Assembly: GCF_001757995.1 (NCBI RefSeq)
Contig: NZ_LXLV01000062.1
Span: forward strand, 372,001 to 436,000
DNA: 64,000 nucleotides
Reading direction: 5' to 3'
Source: Bacillus mycoides
GTDB taxonomy: Bacteria > Bacillota > Bacilli > Bacillales > Bacillaceae_G
The notes beneath the pieces were generated by a model. It did no database searches, was not told the DNA's origin, and was given only the letters and a program-made list of their open reading frames with translations. A program made the translations under genes and the position numbers. Shown here piece by piece: positions 1-9,178 of the stretch. Every line of letters begins with the position of its first letter. Position 1 is the first letter of the stretch.

Positions 1-353
1 TTTATTGTAGTAATCTCTCGAATAGATTCTCTCATGCGATCAATTGCCCAAAATAAATTGACTGCCGTCGGGCGTGATGTCCCTAAATAGTTACAATCTC
101 TATTAAACTTCTTTTGAAATTCCTCAATATGTAAAGTATTATATTTTTTTGCTGCAAGCGCCAAACCAAATGCAGCTACAATTCCAATTGCAGGCGCTCC
201 GCGTACTTCTAACATTATGATACTTTTCCATACCTCTTCAATAGTCGTCAACGTTTTATATTCTGTACTATGAGGCAACTTTGTTTGATTTAATACCGCA
301 ATTGCATCACCTTTCCAACTTACAGATCTCGGAACAGTTACAATTGTACTCAT
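1..353 (-). CDS. mtnA: Methylthioribose-1-phosphate isomerase, N-terminal part
   Basis: This is the amino-terminal part (about 117 codons) of the enzyme that isomerises 5-methylthioribose 1-phosphate to methylthioribulose 1-phosphate in methionine salvage; the rest lies beyond the left edge. The segment [14 protein letters not shown] is typical of the eIF2B-like aldose isomerase fold, and [12 protein letters not shown] follows it as in MtnA proteins. Its ATG overlaps the mtnK stop as ATGA, so the two genes are translationally coupled and share the riboswitch upstream of mtnK. Confidence 0.93.
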   Translation of the reverse strand, partial: MSTIVTVPRSVSWKGDAIAVLNQTKLPHSTEYKTLTTIEEVWKSIIMLEVRGAPAIGIVAAFGLALAAKKYNTLHIEEFQKKFNRDCNYLGTSRPTAVNLFWAIDRMRESIREITTI

Positions 354-1531
354 GCTTTTATGCCTCCTGAAACTGTCTGTTGAAATAATGTTCGAAACAG
401 TTGAATATCAGCACACTTAGATTCATATTTTATTAGTTCTTTTCCTAAGTACAGCGCTTGCTTCTTAGCTTGAATTCTTTTTTCTTTATTTGCTATTCCA
501 TCTAAATCCGCTACATGAGCTAAGCCAATTGTTCTGCGAATCAGTTCACATCCGGCAAACCCGACGGCATCAGTAAAGATATTTTGCAAAATAATTGGTA
601 ACCATTGTTTTTCTTTCGTATATGATTCTACACCTTCTCCAATCCATAACTTCGTAAAAGTTTCTACAAAATAACTCCATGTCTTTTCTATATGGAAAAA
701 TAGTACACTTCTCTTTTCTTCTTCTCTAGATAAAGCATTTAATAATAGATTTGCAATAAATTGACCGATATCAAATCCAAATGGACCGTACGTTGCAAAT
801 TCTGGATCAATCACTTTCGTTTCAGAAGGTGATGAAAAAATACTACCAGTATGTAAATCACCATGAATGAGCGCTTCTTTTCTCGTTAAAAACTTATATT
901 TATATTGTGCTACTTTTAGTTTTAAAGTTTTGTCACTCCAAAGTTCATCAATCACTGACTGTAAATCTGACTCATAATCATTCGTATCGTAATGTCCAAA
1001 CGGATCAGTAAAAACTAAATCTTCTGTAATTTTACTAAGGTCTGGATTTACAAATGTACCTTCTAGTACCCTTTTCTCTTCTGACTGTAAACCGAAATCT
1101 GAAGTATAAAATAAAACATGTGCTAGAAAACGACCGATATGCTGGGATAAAAGTGGATATCCTTCTCCATCTATTAATCCTTTTCTTGTAATTGTTAGTC
1201 TTGATAAGTCTTCTATTACTGTAACTGCTAACTCTTCATCATGACTGTACACTACCGGAACATAATCTGGTACATACTTCGCAAAAATTTGTAATGCCTT
1301 GCTTTCAATCGTTGCTCTTTTTATAGACAACGGCCAGCTCTCACCAACTACTTTCGCATATGGAAGTGCTTGTTTTATTATAATTGATCTCTCTCCATCA
1401 TCTAATTTGAACACGTAATTTAAATTTCCATCTCCGATTTCATGACAAACTACATTCGCTTTCTTTTCAAAATATCCATGTTCTTTCGCATATTGTACAG
1501 CTGTTACTTCTGTTAATGAATAATATCCCAT
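350..1531 (-). CDS. mtnK: 5-methylthioribose kinase
   Basis: A 393-residue cytoplasmic kinase, the usual MtnK length, that phosphorylates 5-methylthioribose to feed mtnA. It has the aminoglycoside-phosphotransferase fold: an N-terminal ATP lobe with [11 protein letters not shown] (about residues 34-44), the catalytic loop [10 protein letters not shown] (about 224-233) and the metal-binding VIDPEFA. The ATG follows an AAGGAGG site. It is first in the mtnK-mtnA operon and is preceded by a SAM-I riboswitch and terminator, so expression should rise when S-adenosylmethionine is scarce. Confidence 0.96.
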   Translation of the reverse strand: MGYYSLTEVTAVQYAKEHGYFEKKANVVCHEIGDGNLNYVFKLDDGERSIIIKQALPYAKVVGESWPLSIKRATIESKALQIFAKYVPDYVPVVYSHDEELAVTVIEDLSRLTITRKGLIDGEGYPLLSQHIGRFLAHVLFYTSDFGLQSEEKRVLEGTFVNPDLSKITEDLVFTDPFGHYDTNDYESDLQSVIDELWSDKTLKLKVAQYKYKFLTRKEALIHGDLHTGSIFSSPSETKVIDPEFATYGPFGFDIGQFIANLLLNALSREEEKRSVLFFHIEKTWSYFVETFTKLWIGEGVESYTKEKQWLPIILQNIFTDAVGFAGCELIRRTIGLAHVADLDGIANKEKRIQAKKQALYLGKELIKYESKCADIQLFRTLFQQTVSGGIKA

Positions 1532-1573
1532 CGTCTTTTCCTCCTTTTTAAATTCAGAGGTTTTTCTAACGCA

Positions 1574-1604
1574 GAAAAACCTCTTTCCACTAAGAAAGAG
1601 GTTT
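1574..1604 (-). terminator. Riboswitch-controlled terminator of mtnKA
   Basis: An 11-bp stem, read on the minus strand as AAACCTCTTTC / GAAAGAGGTTT with loop TTAGTG, is followed by a T run. It lies between the SAM aptamer and mtnK, as expected for the expression platform. Confidence 0.9.
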
Positions 1605-1621
1605 GAAGTTTATCTTCTCCC

Positions 1622-1762
1622 CTCTTATCTGCCAGAAATTTTACTTTCTGCTGGAATTAGCACCGTGCCTTTTGGCGTCATAAACGCCCCATTTCACAAT
1701 GGTATTACGGTCGGTTGCTGGGCTTCATCGGGCCAAATCCCTCCACCTGCTCTTGATAAGAG
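1622..1762 (-). promoter_or_regulatory. SAM-I (S-box) riboswitch upstream of mtnKA
   Basis: Read on the minus strand, it begins CTCTTATCAAGAGCAGGTGG and closes with GATAAGAG, giving an 8-bp P1 helix. Between are the S-box signatures GATGAAGCCCAGCAACC and GCACGGTGCTAATTCC. The hairpin with CGTTTATGACG is the variable arm. High S-adenosylmethionine should stabilise the aptamer and favour the downstream terminator. Confidence 0.96.
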
Positions 1763-1800
1763 TTGTATATTTTTTTGAATTTTTAACTTTATGTTGAAGA

Positions 1801-1829
1801 CTATAACAAGAATAAAAATCACTTGTCAA
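1801..1829 (-). promoter_or_regulatory. Sigma-A type promoter of mtnKA
   Basis: On the minus strand there is a consensus -35 TTGACA and a -10 TTATAG with a 17-base spacer, about 35 bases upstream of the riboswitch. It starts immediately after the mtnU stop codon. Confidence 0.75.
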
Positions 1830-1833
1830 CATT

Positions 1834-2613
1834 TTATTTGTATAATTCTGGACGGCGATCTGCAAAAACTGGAATCCCTTTACGTACCTCTTTAATTTTC
1901 TCCAATGTAAGCTCTCCAAATAAAATTGATTCTTCTTCATTTGCCTCTACTACAACTTCTCCCCAAGGATCGACAATTAAAGAATGACCTGCAAACTCAT
2001 TATTCGGATCCTTTCCTGCTCTATTACACGCAACAACATAACACTGATTTTCAACTGCTCTTGCTTGCAATAGCAAACGCCAATGTGCTAAACGAACTAA
2101 TGGCCATTCTGCTACAACAAATAAAACTTTTGCACCTTTAACAGTATGAACACGCAGCCACTCCGGAAATCGAATATCATAACAAATTGTGCCAGCGCAC
2201 TCTACATCATCTAGCTTAAATTCACCTGTCTCATTACCAGCTACTAAATATTTATGTTCATCCATAAGCTGAAATAAATGTACTTTACTATATTCATTGA
2301 CTAGATTCCCTTCATTGTTTACAACATACATTGTATTTGTAACACCTTGCTCTGTTTGCTTCGCTATGGAACCACCAACAATATGTACACCATATTGTTT
2401 CGACCATTCTTTCAACATTTCTTGCGTTTCCAATCCATCCATATCTGCAATTTCAGAAAGTCTTGTTAAATCATATCCTGTTGTCCATAATTCTGGTAAG
2501 ACGATAACATCTGGTCTTTCCTTCATCGCTTCGCTTATTTTATTTTTGGCATTCTCAATATTTTTTTCTACATCTCCAAAGATAATATCCATTTGAATAC
2601 ATGCGACTTTCAT
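1834..2613 (-). CDS. mtnU: Omega-amidase of the nitrilase family, MtnU-type
   Basis: A 259-residue carbon-nitrogen hydrolase that probably deaminates alpha-ketoglutaramate or ketosuccinamate left by the transamination that completes methionine salvage. The nitrilase triad is visible as Glu in LPELWTTGY, Lys in YSKVHLF and Cys in GTICYDIRFPEW. The start MKVACIQMD gives the family length; an upstream extension would have no nitrilase homology. It is divergent from the aminotransferase gene mtnE, its likely partner, and has no S-box of its own. The substrate is inferred from the family. Confidence 0.88.
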   Translation of the reverse strand: MKVACIQMDIIFGDVEKNIENAKNKISEAMKERPDVIVLPELWTTGYDLTRLSEIADMDGLETQEMLKEWSKQYGVHIVGGSIAKQTEQGVTNTMYVVNNEGNLVNEYSKVHLFQLMDEHKYLVAGNETGEFKLDDVECAGTICYDIRFPEWLRVHTVKGAKVLFVVAEWPLVRLAHWRLLLQARAVENQCYVVACNRAGKDPNNEFAGHSLIVDPWGEVVVEANEEESILFGELTLEKIKEVRKGIPVFADRRPELYK

Positions 2614-2711
2614 TTTGTCCGCCCCATTCCTAATTTTTTCTTTACAAAATACTGGAAAGATTATATCATTTGTCACTAGAATTGTAACAACTTTCAAAAG
2701 AGGTGAAAAGT

Positions 2712-3890
2712 ATGAAAAATTTTCAACCTTCCGAAGTAGTAACATCATTGCCGACACAATTTTTCGCTTCACTTGTTGCAAAAGTTAACAAAGTCGTTGC
2801 AGCTGGTCACGATGTTATTAATCTAGGTCAAGGAAATCCAGATCAACCAACACCGCAGCATATCGTAAAAGCTTTACAACATGCTGCCGAAAAGACCATT
2901 CATCATAAATATCCGCCATTTCGCGGACATGAAAGCTTAAAAGAAGCCGTGGCAACATTCTATCAACGTGAATATGATGTAGTAGTAAATCCAAAAACTG
3001 AAGTTGCTATTTTGTTTGGTGGAAAAGCTGGATTAGTAGAATTACCAATTTGTTTTACAAACCCTGGTGATACCATTCTCGTTCCAGATCCAGGCTATCC
3101 AGACTATTTATCCGGAATTGCTTTAGCAAAAGCGCACTTTGAAACAATGCCGCTTATTGCAGAAAATTATTTTTTACCGGATTATACGAAAATTGATGAC
3201 TCTATTGCCAAGCAAGCAAAGTTAATGTTTTTAAACTATCCTAATAATCCTACCGGTGCTACTGCATCAAAAGATTTCTTTGATGAAACCATTCATTTTG
3301 CTAATAAACATAATATATTAGTTGTTCATGATTTTGCTTACGGTGCTATCGGATTTGATGATCAAAAGCCTGTTAGTTTCTTGCAAGCAGATGGCGCCAA
3401 AAATACAGGAATTGAAATTTATACTTTGTCAAAAACTTTCAATATGGCTGGCTGGCGTATTGCTTTTGCAGTGGGGAATGAAAGTGTCATCGAAACAATT
3501 AACCTATTGCAAGATCATATGTATGTTAGTATTTTTGGTGCAGTTCAAGATGCTGCCCGCGAAGCACTATTAGGCTCGCAGTCTTGTGTGGTAGAACTTG
3601 TTAATAGTTATGAATCTCGGAGAAACGCTCTTATTTCAGCTTGTCACTCAATTGGTTGGAATGTAGATATTCCAACCGGATCATTCTTTGCATGGCTTCC
3701 TGTACCAGAAGGATATACATCTGAGCAATTTTCTGATATTTTGCTAGAAAAAGCACACGTTGCAGTTGCTCCTGGTGTTGGATTTGGTGAGCACGGCGAA
3801 GGGTATGTCCGTGTTGGTCTCTTGCATACAGAAGATAGATTACGAGAAGCAATTAATCGAATTGATAAATTAAATTTTTTCAAAAAGTAA
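2712..3890 (+). CDS. mtnE: Methionine salvage aminotransferase (PLP-dependent)
   Basis: A 392-residue fold-type I aminotransferase that converts 4-methylthio-2-oxobutyrate to methionine, the last step of salvage. Visible motifs are NLGQGNPDQPTP near the N terminus, NYPNNPTGA, YTLSKTFNMAGWRIAF with the PLP lysine, and VRVGLL near the end. I start it at the ATG at 2712, with AAGAGGTGA as the ribosome site; the upstream in-frame GTG lies inside that site. It is called MtnV/YkrV in B. subtilis. It lacks an S-box, although mtnW directly downstream has one. Confidence 0.92.
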   Translation: MKNFQPSEVVTSLPTQFFASLVAKVNKVVAAGHDVINLGQGNPDQPTPQHIVKALQHAAEKTIHHKYPPFRGHESLKEAVATFYQREYDVVVNPKTEVAILFGGKAGLVELPICFTNPGDTILVPDPGYPDYLSGIALAKAHFETMPLIAENYFLPDYTKIDDSIAKQAKLMFLNYPNNPTGATASKDFFDETIHFANKHNILVVHDFAYGAIGFDDQKPVSFLQADGAKNTGIEIYTLSKTFNMAGWRIAFAVGNESVIETINLLQDHMYVSIFGAVQDAAREALLGSQSCVVELVNSYESRRNALISACHSIGWNVDIPTGSFFAWLPVPEGYTSEQFSDILLEKAHVAVAPGVGFGEHGEGYVRVGLLHTEDRLREAINRIDKLNFFKK

Positions 3891-3954
3891 TTGACAACAT
3901 GAAAAATTTCTGACAAAATTCAGTTATCTTAAAAATTTAAACATTTCTAAATAC

Positions 3955-4060
3955 TTCTTATCAAGAGCAGGTGGAGGGACGAGCCCGACGAAACCCGGCA
4001 ACCGATCTACAATTGTAGACACGGTGCTAATTCTCGCAGCGTTACGCTGACAGATAAGGA
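3955..4060 (+). promoter_or_regulatory. SAM-I (S-box) riboswitch upstream of mtnWXBD
   Basis: The P1 strands TTCTTATC and GATAAGGA enclose the S-box signatures AGAGCAGGTGGAGGGA, GAAACCCGGCAACC and CACGGTGCTAATTC. A short hairpin CTACAATTGTAG and a variable arm with GCGTTACGC are present. At about 106 bases it is shorter than the mtnKA copy because its variable arms are smaller. Confidence 0.96.
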
Positions 4061-4070
4061 GCTGGTTGTA

Positions 4071-4104
4071 AAAAAACCTCTCCTTAGCTGAGAGGTTTTT
4101 TTAT
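4071..4104 (+). terminator. Riboswitch-controlled terminator of mtnWXBD
   Basis: The stem AACCTCT / AGAGGTT is followed by a run of seven T residues. It sits between the SAM aptamer and mtnW and is the OFF-state hairpin. Confidence 0.9.
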
Positions 4105-4124
4105 TTAACTAGGAGGTTATAACA

Positions 4125-5369
4125 ATGAGCGGAATTATAGCGACATATTTAATCCACGATGATTCTCACAACTTAGAAAAGAAAGCGGAACAAATTGCAA
4201 TTGGTTTAACAATTGGCTCGTGGACTCATTTACCACACTTATTACAAGAACAATTAAAACAACATAAAGGCAATGTCATTCATATTGAAGAGTTAGACGA
4301 ACAAGAACATATTAACTCTTATCTTGGCAAAAAAGTATCACGTGGAATCATTAAAATTCATTATCCATCGCTGAACTTCAGCCCAGACTTACCAGCCATT
4401 TTGACAACAACATTTGGAAAACTTTCGTTAGATGGGGAAATTAAACTAATTGATTTAACATTCTCAGACGAATTAAAGAAACAGTTCCCTGGACCGAAAT
4501 TTGGAATTGAAGGCATCAGAAACCTTTTACAAGTTCAAGATCGCCCTCTTCTAATGAGCATTTTCAAAGGGATGATAGGACGGAATATTGGATATTTAAA
4601 AACTCAACTACGCGATCAGGCAATTGGAGGCGTAGATATTGTAAAAGATGATGAAATTTTATTCGAAAACTCATTAACACCACTTACAAAAAGAATTGAA
4701 TCTGGGAAAGAAGTTTTACAATCTGTATACGAAACTTACGGACATAAAACTTTATACGCAGTAAATTTAACAGGGCGAACTTATGATTTAAAAGAGAACG
4801 CGAAACGTGCGGTGGTAGCTGGAGCAGACATTCTTTTATTTAATGTATTTTCTTATGGATTAGATGTACTGCAATCACTTGTAGAAGACGATGAAATTCC
4901 AATTCCTATTATGGCACACCCTGCTGTAAGTGGCGCATATTCGTCATCGAAACTATACGGGTTCTCTTCTCCATTACTACTTGGAAAATTACTACGTTAC
5001 GCTGGTGCTGATTTCTCTTTATTCCCATCACCATACGGCAACGTTGCATTAGAAAAAGAGGAAGCTCTTCTCATTACAGAAGCATTAACTGAGGAAGACC
5101 ACTATTTCAAGAAAAGTTTTTCTGTTCCATCTGCTGGAATTCATCCTGGTTTCGTTCCCTTTATTCTACGAGATTTTGGTAAGGATGTTGTTATTAATGC
5201 CGGCGGCGGGATTCATGGACATCCAAATGGAGCTCAAGGTGGTGGCAAAGCTTTCCGTGCTGCAATTGAAGCTACTTTACAAGGTAAACCACTCCATGAA
5301 GTGGATGAAATAAATTTGCATAGCGCACTACAAATATGGGGAAATCCTTCCCATGAGGTGAAATTATGA
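4125..5369 (+). CDS. mtnW: 2,3-diketo-5-methylthiopentyl-1-phosphate enolase (RuBisCO-like)
   Basis: A 414-residue RuBisCO-like protein (form IV) that enolises 2,3-diketo-5-methylthiopentyl 1-phosphate; it does not fix CO2. The carbamylated-lysine segment [10 protein letters not shown] is present (Lys near 174), with [17 protein letters not shown] near the C terminus forming the phosphate-binding end of the barrel. An AGGAGG site precedes the ATG. It is first in mtnWXBD, is controlled by the upstream S-box, and overlaps mtnX by four bases (ATGA). Confidence 0.96.
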   Translation: MSGIIATYLIHDDSHNLEKKAEQIAIGLTIGSWTHLPHLLQEQLKQHKGNVIHIEELDEQEHINSYLGKKVSRGIIKIHYPSLNFSPDLPAILTTTFGKLSLDGEIKLIDLTFSDELKKQFPGPKFGIEGIRNLLQVQDRPLLMSIFKGMIGRNIGYLKTQLRDQAIGGVDIVKDDEILFENSLTPLTKRIESGKEVLQSVYETYGHKTLYAVNLTGRTYDLKENAKRAVVAGADILLFNVFSYGLDVLQSLVEDDEIPIPIMAHPAVSGAYSSSKLYGFSSPLLLGKLLRYAGADFSLFPSPYGNVALEKEEALLITEALTEEDHYFKKSFSVPSAGIHPGFVPFILRDFGKDVVINAGGGIHGHPNGAQGGGKAFRAAIEATLQGKPLHEVDEINLHSALQIWGNPSHEVKL

Positions 5370-6025
5370 GTATTCAAGTATTTTGTGATTTCGATGGTAC
5401 GATTACAAATAACGATAATATCATGTCCATTATGGAAAAATTCGCACCACCAGAAGCAGAGGAAATAAAGCAAAAAATTTTATCGCAAGAACTTTCTATT
5501 CAAGAAGGTGTTTCTCAATTATTTCGATTAATACCTATTAATCTACACGATGATATTATTCAGTTTTTACAAGAAACTGCTGAAATCCGTACAGGTTTTC
5601 ATGAATTCATACAATTTATTAATGAAAATAACATTTCCTTTTACGTTATATCAGGTGGAATGGATTTCTTCGTCTATCCACTCTTACAAGAAATAATCCC
5701 TAAAGAACAAATTTATTGTAATGCAACTGACTTTTCAGGAGAATTTATTGGAGTTAAATGGCCGCACCCTTGTGACGAGCAATGTCAGCATAGTTGCGGT
5801 CTCTGTAAATCATCATTAATTCGGAAACTAAGCTCTAAAGATGATTTTCATATTGTGATAGGAGATTCCATTACTGATTTACAAGCAGCAAAACAAGCAG
5901 ATAAAGTATTTGCCCGTGACTTCCTTATTACAAAATGTGAAGAAAATCATATTGCTTATACATCCTTTAACACATTTCACGATATTCAAGTCGAATTACA
6001 ACATTTGTTGGAGGTGAAATCATGA
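5366..6025 (+). CDS. mtnX: 2-hydroxy-3-keto-5-methylthiopentenyl-1-phosphate phosphatase
   Basis: A 219-residue HAD phosphatase that dephosphorylates the product of MtnW to the acireductone precursor. The nucleophile motif is FCDFDGTIT (residues 6-14), the second motif is in YVISGGMD, and the acidic motif is [12 protein letters not shown] cysteine-rich [16 protein letters not shown] segment, typical of MtnX, suggests a bound metal. MtnW plus MtnX replaces the bifunctional MtnC used elsewhere. It overlaps both neighbours by four bases. Confidence 0.95.
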   Translation: MSIQVFCDFDGTITNNDNIMSIMEKFAPPEAEEIKQKILSQELSIQEGVSQLFRLIPINLHDDIIQFLQETAEIRTGFHEFIQFINENNISFYVISGGMDFFVYPLLQEIIPKEQIYCNATDFSGEFIGVKWPHPCDEQCQHSCGLCKSSLIRKLSSKDDFHIVIGDSITDLQAAKQADKVFARDFLITKCEENHIAYTSFNTFHDIQVELQHLLEVKS

Positions 6026-6660
6026 AACAACTTTTTCGTCAATGGTATGACTTAAGTGAAATAAAAAAAGAATTAACAACTCGGAATTGGTTTCCAGCAA
6101 CAAGTGGAAATATTTCTATAAAAGTCAGTCATGATCCCCTTACTTTTCTTATTACAGCAAGTGGAAAAGATAAAACAAAAACCACTCCAGATGATTTTAT
6201 ATTAGTAAATCATCAAGGAGTTCCCGTTTTAGAAACTGAGTTACGCCCTTCAGCAGAAACAATATTGCATACACATATTTATAACAGTACGAATGCCGGG
6301 TGCGTACTTCATGTTCATACAACTGATAATAATGTCATCACAAATTTGTATAGCGATAAAGTCACCCTTCAAAATCAAGAGATTATTAAAGCTCTTGATA
6401 TTTGGGAAGAAGGTGCAACGATTAACATTCCTATTATCGAAAATGATGCTCATATCCCGACGCTTGGAGAGAAATTCCGAAAGCATATACAAGGAGATTC
6501 AGGGGCAATATTAATTCGAAACCATGGCATTACCGTATGGGGCCGTGATAGCTTTGATGCAAAAAAAAGATTAGAGGCTTATGAGTTTTTATTCCAATTT
6601 CATATAAAATTATTATCAATTCAAGGAGGCGTTTCTAATGGCGCAAATTCGTATTCATGA
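6022..6660 (+). CDS. mtnB: Methylthioribulose-1-phosphate dehydratase
   Basis: A 212-residue class II aldolase/adducin-fold enzyme that dehydrates methylthioribulose 1-phosphate to the diketo compound used by MtnW. Visible are the phosphate-binding [13 protein letters not shown], the zinc ligands in [11 protein letters not shown], and [10 protein letters not shown] with the third histidine. It overlaps the mtnX stop by four bases and its own end overlaps the mtnD start by 23 bases. Length and motif order are standard. Confidence 0.95.
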   Translation: MKQLFRQWYDLSEIKKELTTRNWFPATSGNISIKVSHDPLTFLITASGKDKTKTTPDDFILVNHQGVPVLETELRPSAETILHTHIYNSTNAGCVLHVHTTDNNVITNLYSDKVTLQNQEIIKALDIWEEGATINIPIIENDAHIPTLGEKFRKHIQGDSGAILIRNHGITVWGRDSFDAKKRLEAYEFLFQFHIKLLSIQGGVSNGANSYS

Positions 6661-7150
6661 GGAAAATACTCGTATTGAAAATGAAGTAGAAGTATCAAAC
6701 TTTCTACAAGGAGCAGATGTTTTATATGAGAAATGGAATATTTCTAAACTTCCTACTCATTTAAAAGAAAATTACTCCTTAACAGATGAAAACAAAGCTG
6801 AAATATTAACGTTGTTTTCAAAAGAAATTGCTGATGTTTCAGAGCGCAGAGGTTATAAAGCATATGATGTGATTTCACTTTCAAATAGCACACCTAACCT
6901 CGACGAGTTATTAATTAATTTCCAAAAAGAACACCATCATACTGACGATGAAGTTCGCTTTATTGTCAGCGGTCATGGCATCTTCGCTATTGAAGGAAAA
7001 GATGGTCGATTCTTTGACGTTGAACTTGAGCCTGGTGATCTTATATCTGTGCCTGAAAATGCAAGACACTATTTTACCTTACAAGATGATCGCCAAGTTG
7101 TAGCTATTCGTATTTTTGTTACAACAGAAGGTTGGGTTCCAATTTATTAA
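6638..7150 (+). CDS. mtnD: Acireductone dioxygenase
   Basis: A 170-residue cupin that cleaves the acireductone to 4-methylthio-2-oxobutyrate and formate, or to a CO-releasing off-pathway product depending on the metal. The metal ligands are visible in [10 protein letters not shown] (His99, His101, Glu105) and NARHYF (His144). It is last in mtnWXBD; its ribosome site AAGGAGG lies inside mtnB. A terminator follows about 80 bases downstream. Confidence 0.95.
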   Translation: MAQIRIHEENTRIENEVEVSNFLQGADVLYEKWNISKLPTHLKENYSLTDENKAEILTLFSKEIADVSERRGYKAYDVISLSNSTPNLDELLINFQKEHHHTDDEVRFIVSGHGIFAIEGKDGRFFDVELEPGDLISVPENARHYFTLQDDRQVVAIRIFVTTEGWVPIY

Positions 7151-7230
7151 GGTAGCTAGTTGAATAAAAGAACTTGGAACCCCTTTTCCAATCTTTTATT
7201 CACTCTACATATATACATCCTCCTATGGAA

Positions 7231-7270
7231 CAGGCTTATTTCATAACATTGAAGTAAGCCTGATTTTTTA
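7231..7270 (+). terminator. Terminator of mtnWXBD
   Basis: The inverted repeat CAGGCTTATTTC / GAAGTAAGCCTG, with one mismatch, is followed by a T-rich run. Confidence 0.8.
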
Positions 7271-7468
7271 TTTACTAAAATGATTTGTCCCTTTCGTTTG
7301 TTAAAATCAAATATCTCGAATCATAATTCCACTTTATCAAGTACATTTCGGAATATTTTTTGAACATTTATTGAACTTTTTTGATTTTTTTCTGAAAATT
7401 CTGTTTTACGTGTGATATACTACAACTAATAAGAAGGAAAAGAATATTGCAAACAGAGGGGGATAATC

Positions 7469-7744
7469 ATGAGTTTACTTATCGCACTTATACTAGGAGT
7501 TACATGCGGAGCTATTCCTGTCATTTTAGGAGCTATTATGGAAGAATTAGAAGTTGGTGTTTTAGGTTTTGTCGCATCATGTGTAAGCGCTTTATTTTTT
7601 GGTTTATATGGTGCTATTCCTGTTTCTATTCTGTGCGCATTTTATATACTACGCCATGCTCGCGCGAAACAGCTCGGCCCTAATCACATTGCACAAGTTA
7701 TTCCATTCCCAATTGAAAGATGCCGTCGCGCTTCCAGCCTATAA
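7469..7744 (+). CDS. Small uncharacterised membrane protein
   Basis: A 91-residue protein with two or three hydrophobic segments (about residues 3-22, 28-48 and 50-62) and a basic tail containing HARAKQ and RCRRAS. An AGAGGGGGAT ribosome site precedes the ATG, and a probable extended -10 (GATATACT) lies about 45 bases upstream. I recognise no family. Its stop codon lies inside the target duplication of the bcr1 element that follows. Confidence 0.75.
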   Translation: MSLLIALILGVTCGAIPVILGAIMEELEVGVLGFVASCVSALFFGLYGAIPVSILCAFYILRHARAKQLGPNHIAQVIPFPIERCRRASSL

Positions 7745-7897
7745 AGTGAAACTTTAATCAGTGGGGGTTTTGTTCATCCCCACTGATTATTAGTCTTCAC
7801 CAATCGGGCGTTTACGGGCAGTTGATCTCCCACCTAACTTCTCTGCTCCAGCTGAATTTTGAGGTGGGAGTTTTACTGCCCGTTAATGCGGGATAAA
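7741..7897 (+). repeat. bcr1-type repeat element, copy 1, with ATAAA duplication
   Basis: The element is 147 bases (7746-7892) flanked by ATAAA direct repeats at 7741-7745 and 7893-7897. It is closely similar to the reverse complement of 47281-47424. It contains hairpins from ATCAGTGGGG / CCCCACTGAT, CTCCCACCT / AGGTGGGAG and CGGGCAG / CTGCCCG. Size, TTTAT duplication (here in reverse) and fold match what is known of the B. cereus-group element bcr1. Confidence 0.85.
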
Positions 7898-7925
7898 TTA
7901 TCCAACTTAAATATTATGCCTGCCT

Positions 7926-7967
7926 AAATAAATAAAAAGTCCTCAAATGAGGACTTTTTATTTATTT
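7926..7967 (-). terminator. Bidirectional terminator with perfect 20-bp stem
   Basis: A perfect 20-bp inverted repeat with core AAAAAGTCCTCA / TGAGGACTTTTT is separated by two bases. The stop codon of the minus-strand gene lies inside the stem. Confidence 0.88.
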
Positions 7968-8290
7968 TCTTCTAGAAATTGAAACAATTCTTGCAAATGA
8001 AGTGCATCTTCACTATAGCTAACGGATACATGACATGTCCCTTCAATCTCAGCATGCATATAAAGGGCAATTCCATCCCGATCATATTTCAATGCCAAAT
8101 AAAACTCCATTTCCTCTAACATCTTTTTCGAGGTTCGGATAACATAATGCCCTTTCTCATCTCTTCCATATTCAAAATCTGGTCCAAAATCGTATTTTTG
8201 TTTAAAAGCTTCTTTTTGCTTATCATTAATCTGTACACAAGTTGCTCGTTGCACAGCATCAATCATCTCGTCAAACTTTTGGAGATCCAT
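7958..8290 (-). CDS. Uncharacterised 110-residue protein
   Basis: A small soluble acidic protein beginning MDLQKFDEMIDAV. It has no signal peptide, membrane segment or recognised motif. The C-terminal half alternates beta-like stretches (ALYMHAEIEG, CHVSVSYSED) with a final helix. It lies five bases downstream of the dehydrogenase gene on the same strand and is probably co-transcribed with it. Function unknown. Confidence 0.7.
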   Translation of the reverse strand: MDLQKFDEMIDAVQRATCVQINDKQKEAFKQKYDFGPDFEYGRDEKGHYVIRTSKKMLEEMEFYLALKYDRDGIALYMHAEIEGTCHVSVSYSEDALHLQELFQFLEENK

Positions 8291-8295
8291 CTCAT

Positions 8296-9174
8296 TTACC
8301 CCCTTATATACTTTTTGTATAATACTTGTGTTCCACTATTCTCTTTTCCATCTGCGATTAGCTCTTCATACAATTCCTTCACTAAGGTTAAACCCGGTAC
8401 TGGTAATTGTAATTTTTCAGCTTCATCTAAAGCAATCTTCATATCTTTCATAAAATGCTTTACATAAAAACCAGGTTCGAAATCTCCTTTTAACATTCGA
8501 GGAGCTAAATTACTTAATGACCAGCTACCTGCTGCTCCTGTCGAAATACTCTCTAATACTTTATCTGCATTAAGTCCAGCCTTTTTCGCATACGCTACCG
8601 CTTCACATACTCCTATCATGTTAGAAGCAATTGCAATTTGATTGCACATTTTTGTATGTTGTCCACTCCCAGCAGGGCCTTGCAACTGAATATTTGTTCC
8701 TAGTTTTTCAAATAGAGGTAAGCAAATATCATATATTCTGTTCTCTCCACCGACCATAATTGCTAGTCTAGCTTCTTTAGCCCCAACGTCCCCTCCAGAC
8801 ACTGGTGCATCTAATGTATATATATTCTTGCTTTTCGCGACTTCATTAATACGTTTTGCCAATGTTGGTGTAGATGTTGTAAAGTCAATTGCTATCGTAC
8901 CTTCATTTGCATGTTCTAAAATTCCATCTATCCCAAAGTACACTTCTTCTACATCATGAGGATAACCAACCATCGTCATAACAACATCAACTTGCTTTAC
9001 TAACGCTTTCGGTGTATCACACCAAGTCGCACCCTCTTGCACTAAAGAATCCGCCTTTTCCTTCGTTCTATTATATACATATACTTTATAACCACTTTGC
9101 ATTAAATGGTTAACCATACTTTTTCCCATCACACCAATACCAATGAAACCTATTGATAAATTTTTATTCTCCAT
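8296..9174 (-). CDS. 3-hydroxyisobutyrate dehydrogenase-family oxidoreductase (YkwC-like)
   Basis: A 292-residue beta-hydroxyacid dehydrogenase. The N-terminal Rossmann motif GFIGIGVMGKSM binds NAD(P); DAPVSGGDVGAKEA is the family substrate-binding signature, and GSGQHTKMCNQ contains the catalytic Lys. Relatives act on 3-hydroxyisobutyrate, tartronate semialdehyde or similar acids, so the substrate is open. It resembles B. subtilis YkwC. It sits four bases after the serine hydrolase gene, which suggests an operon. Confidence 0.88.
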   Translation of the reverse strand: MENKNLSIGFIGIGVMGKSMVNHLMQSGYKVYVYNRTKEKADSLVQEGATWCDTPKALVKQVDVVMTMVGYPHDVEEVYFGIDGILEHANEGTIAIDFTTSTPTLAKRINEVAKSKNIYTLDAPVSGGDVGAKEARLAIMVGGENRIYDICLPLFEKLGTNIQLQGPAGSGQHTKMCNQIAIASNMIGVCEAVAYAKKAGLNADKVLESISTGAAGSWSLSNLAPRMLKGDFEPGFYVKHFMKDMKIALDEAEKLQLPVPGLTLVKELYEELIADGKENSGTQVLYKKYIRG

Positions 9175-9178
9175 CTTC

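Noticed and set aside
2614-2781. A longer version of the MtnU protein.
   Set aside because: The extension has no nitrilase homology and overlaps the mtnE start; MKVACIQMD matches the family start and length.
7741-7897. A CRISPR array or insertion sequence.
   Set aside because: There is one unit only, with no spacers, no transposase and hairpin structure that fits bcr1.
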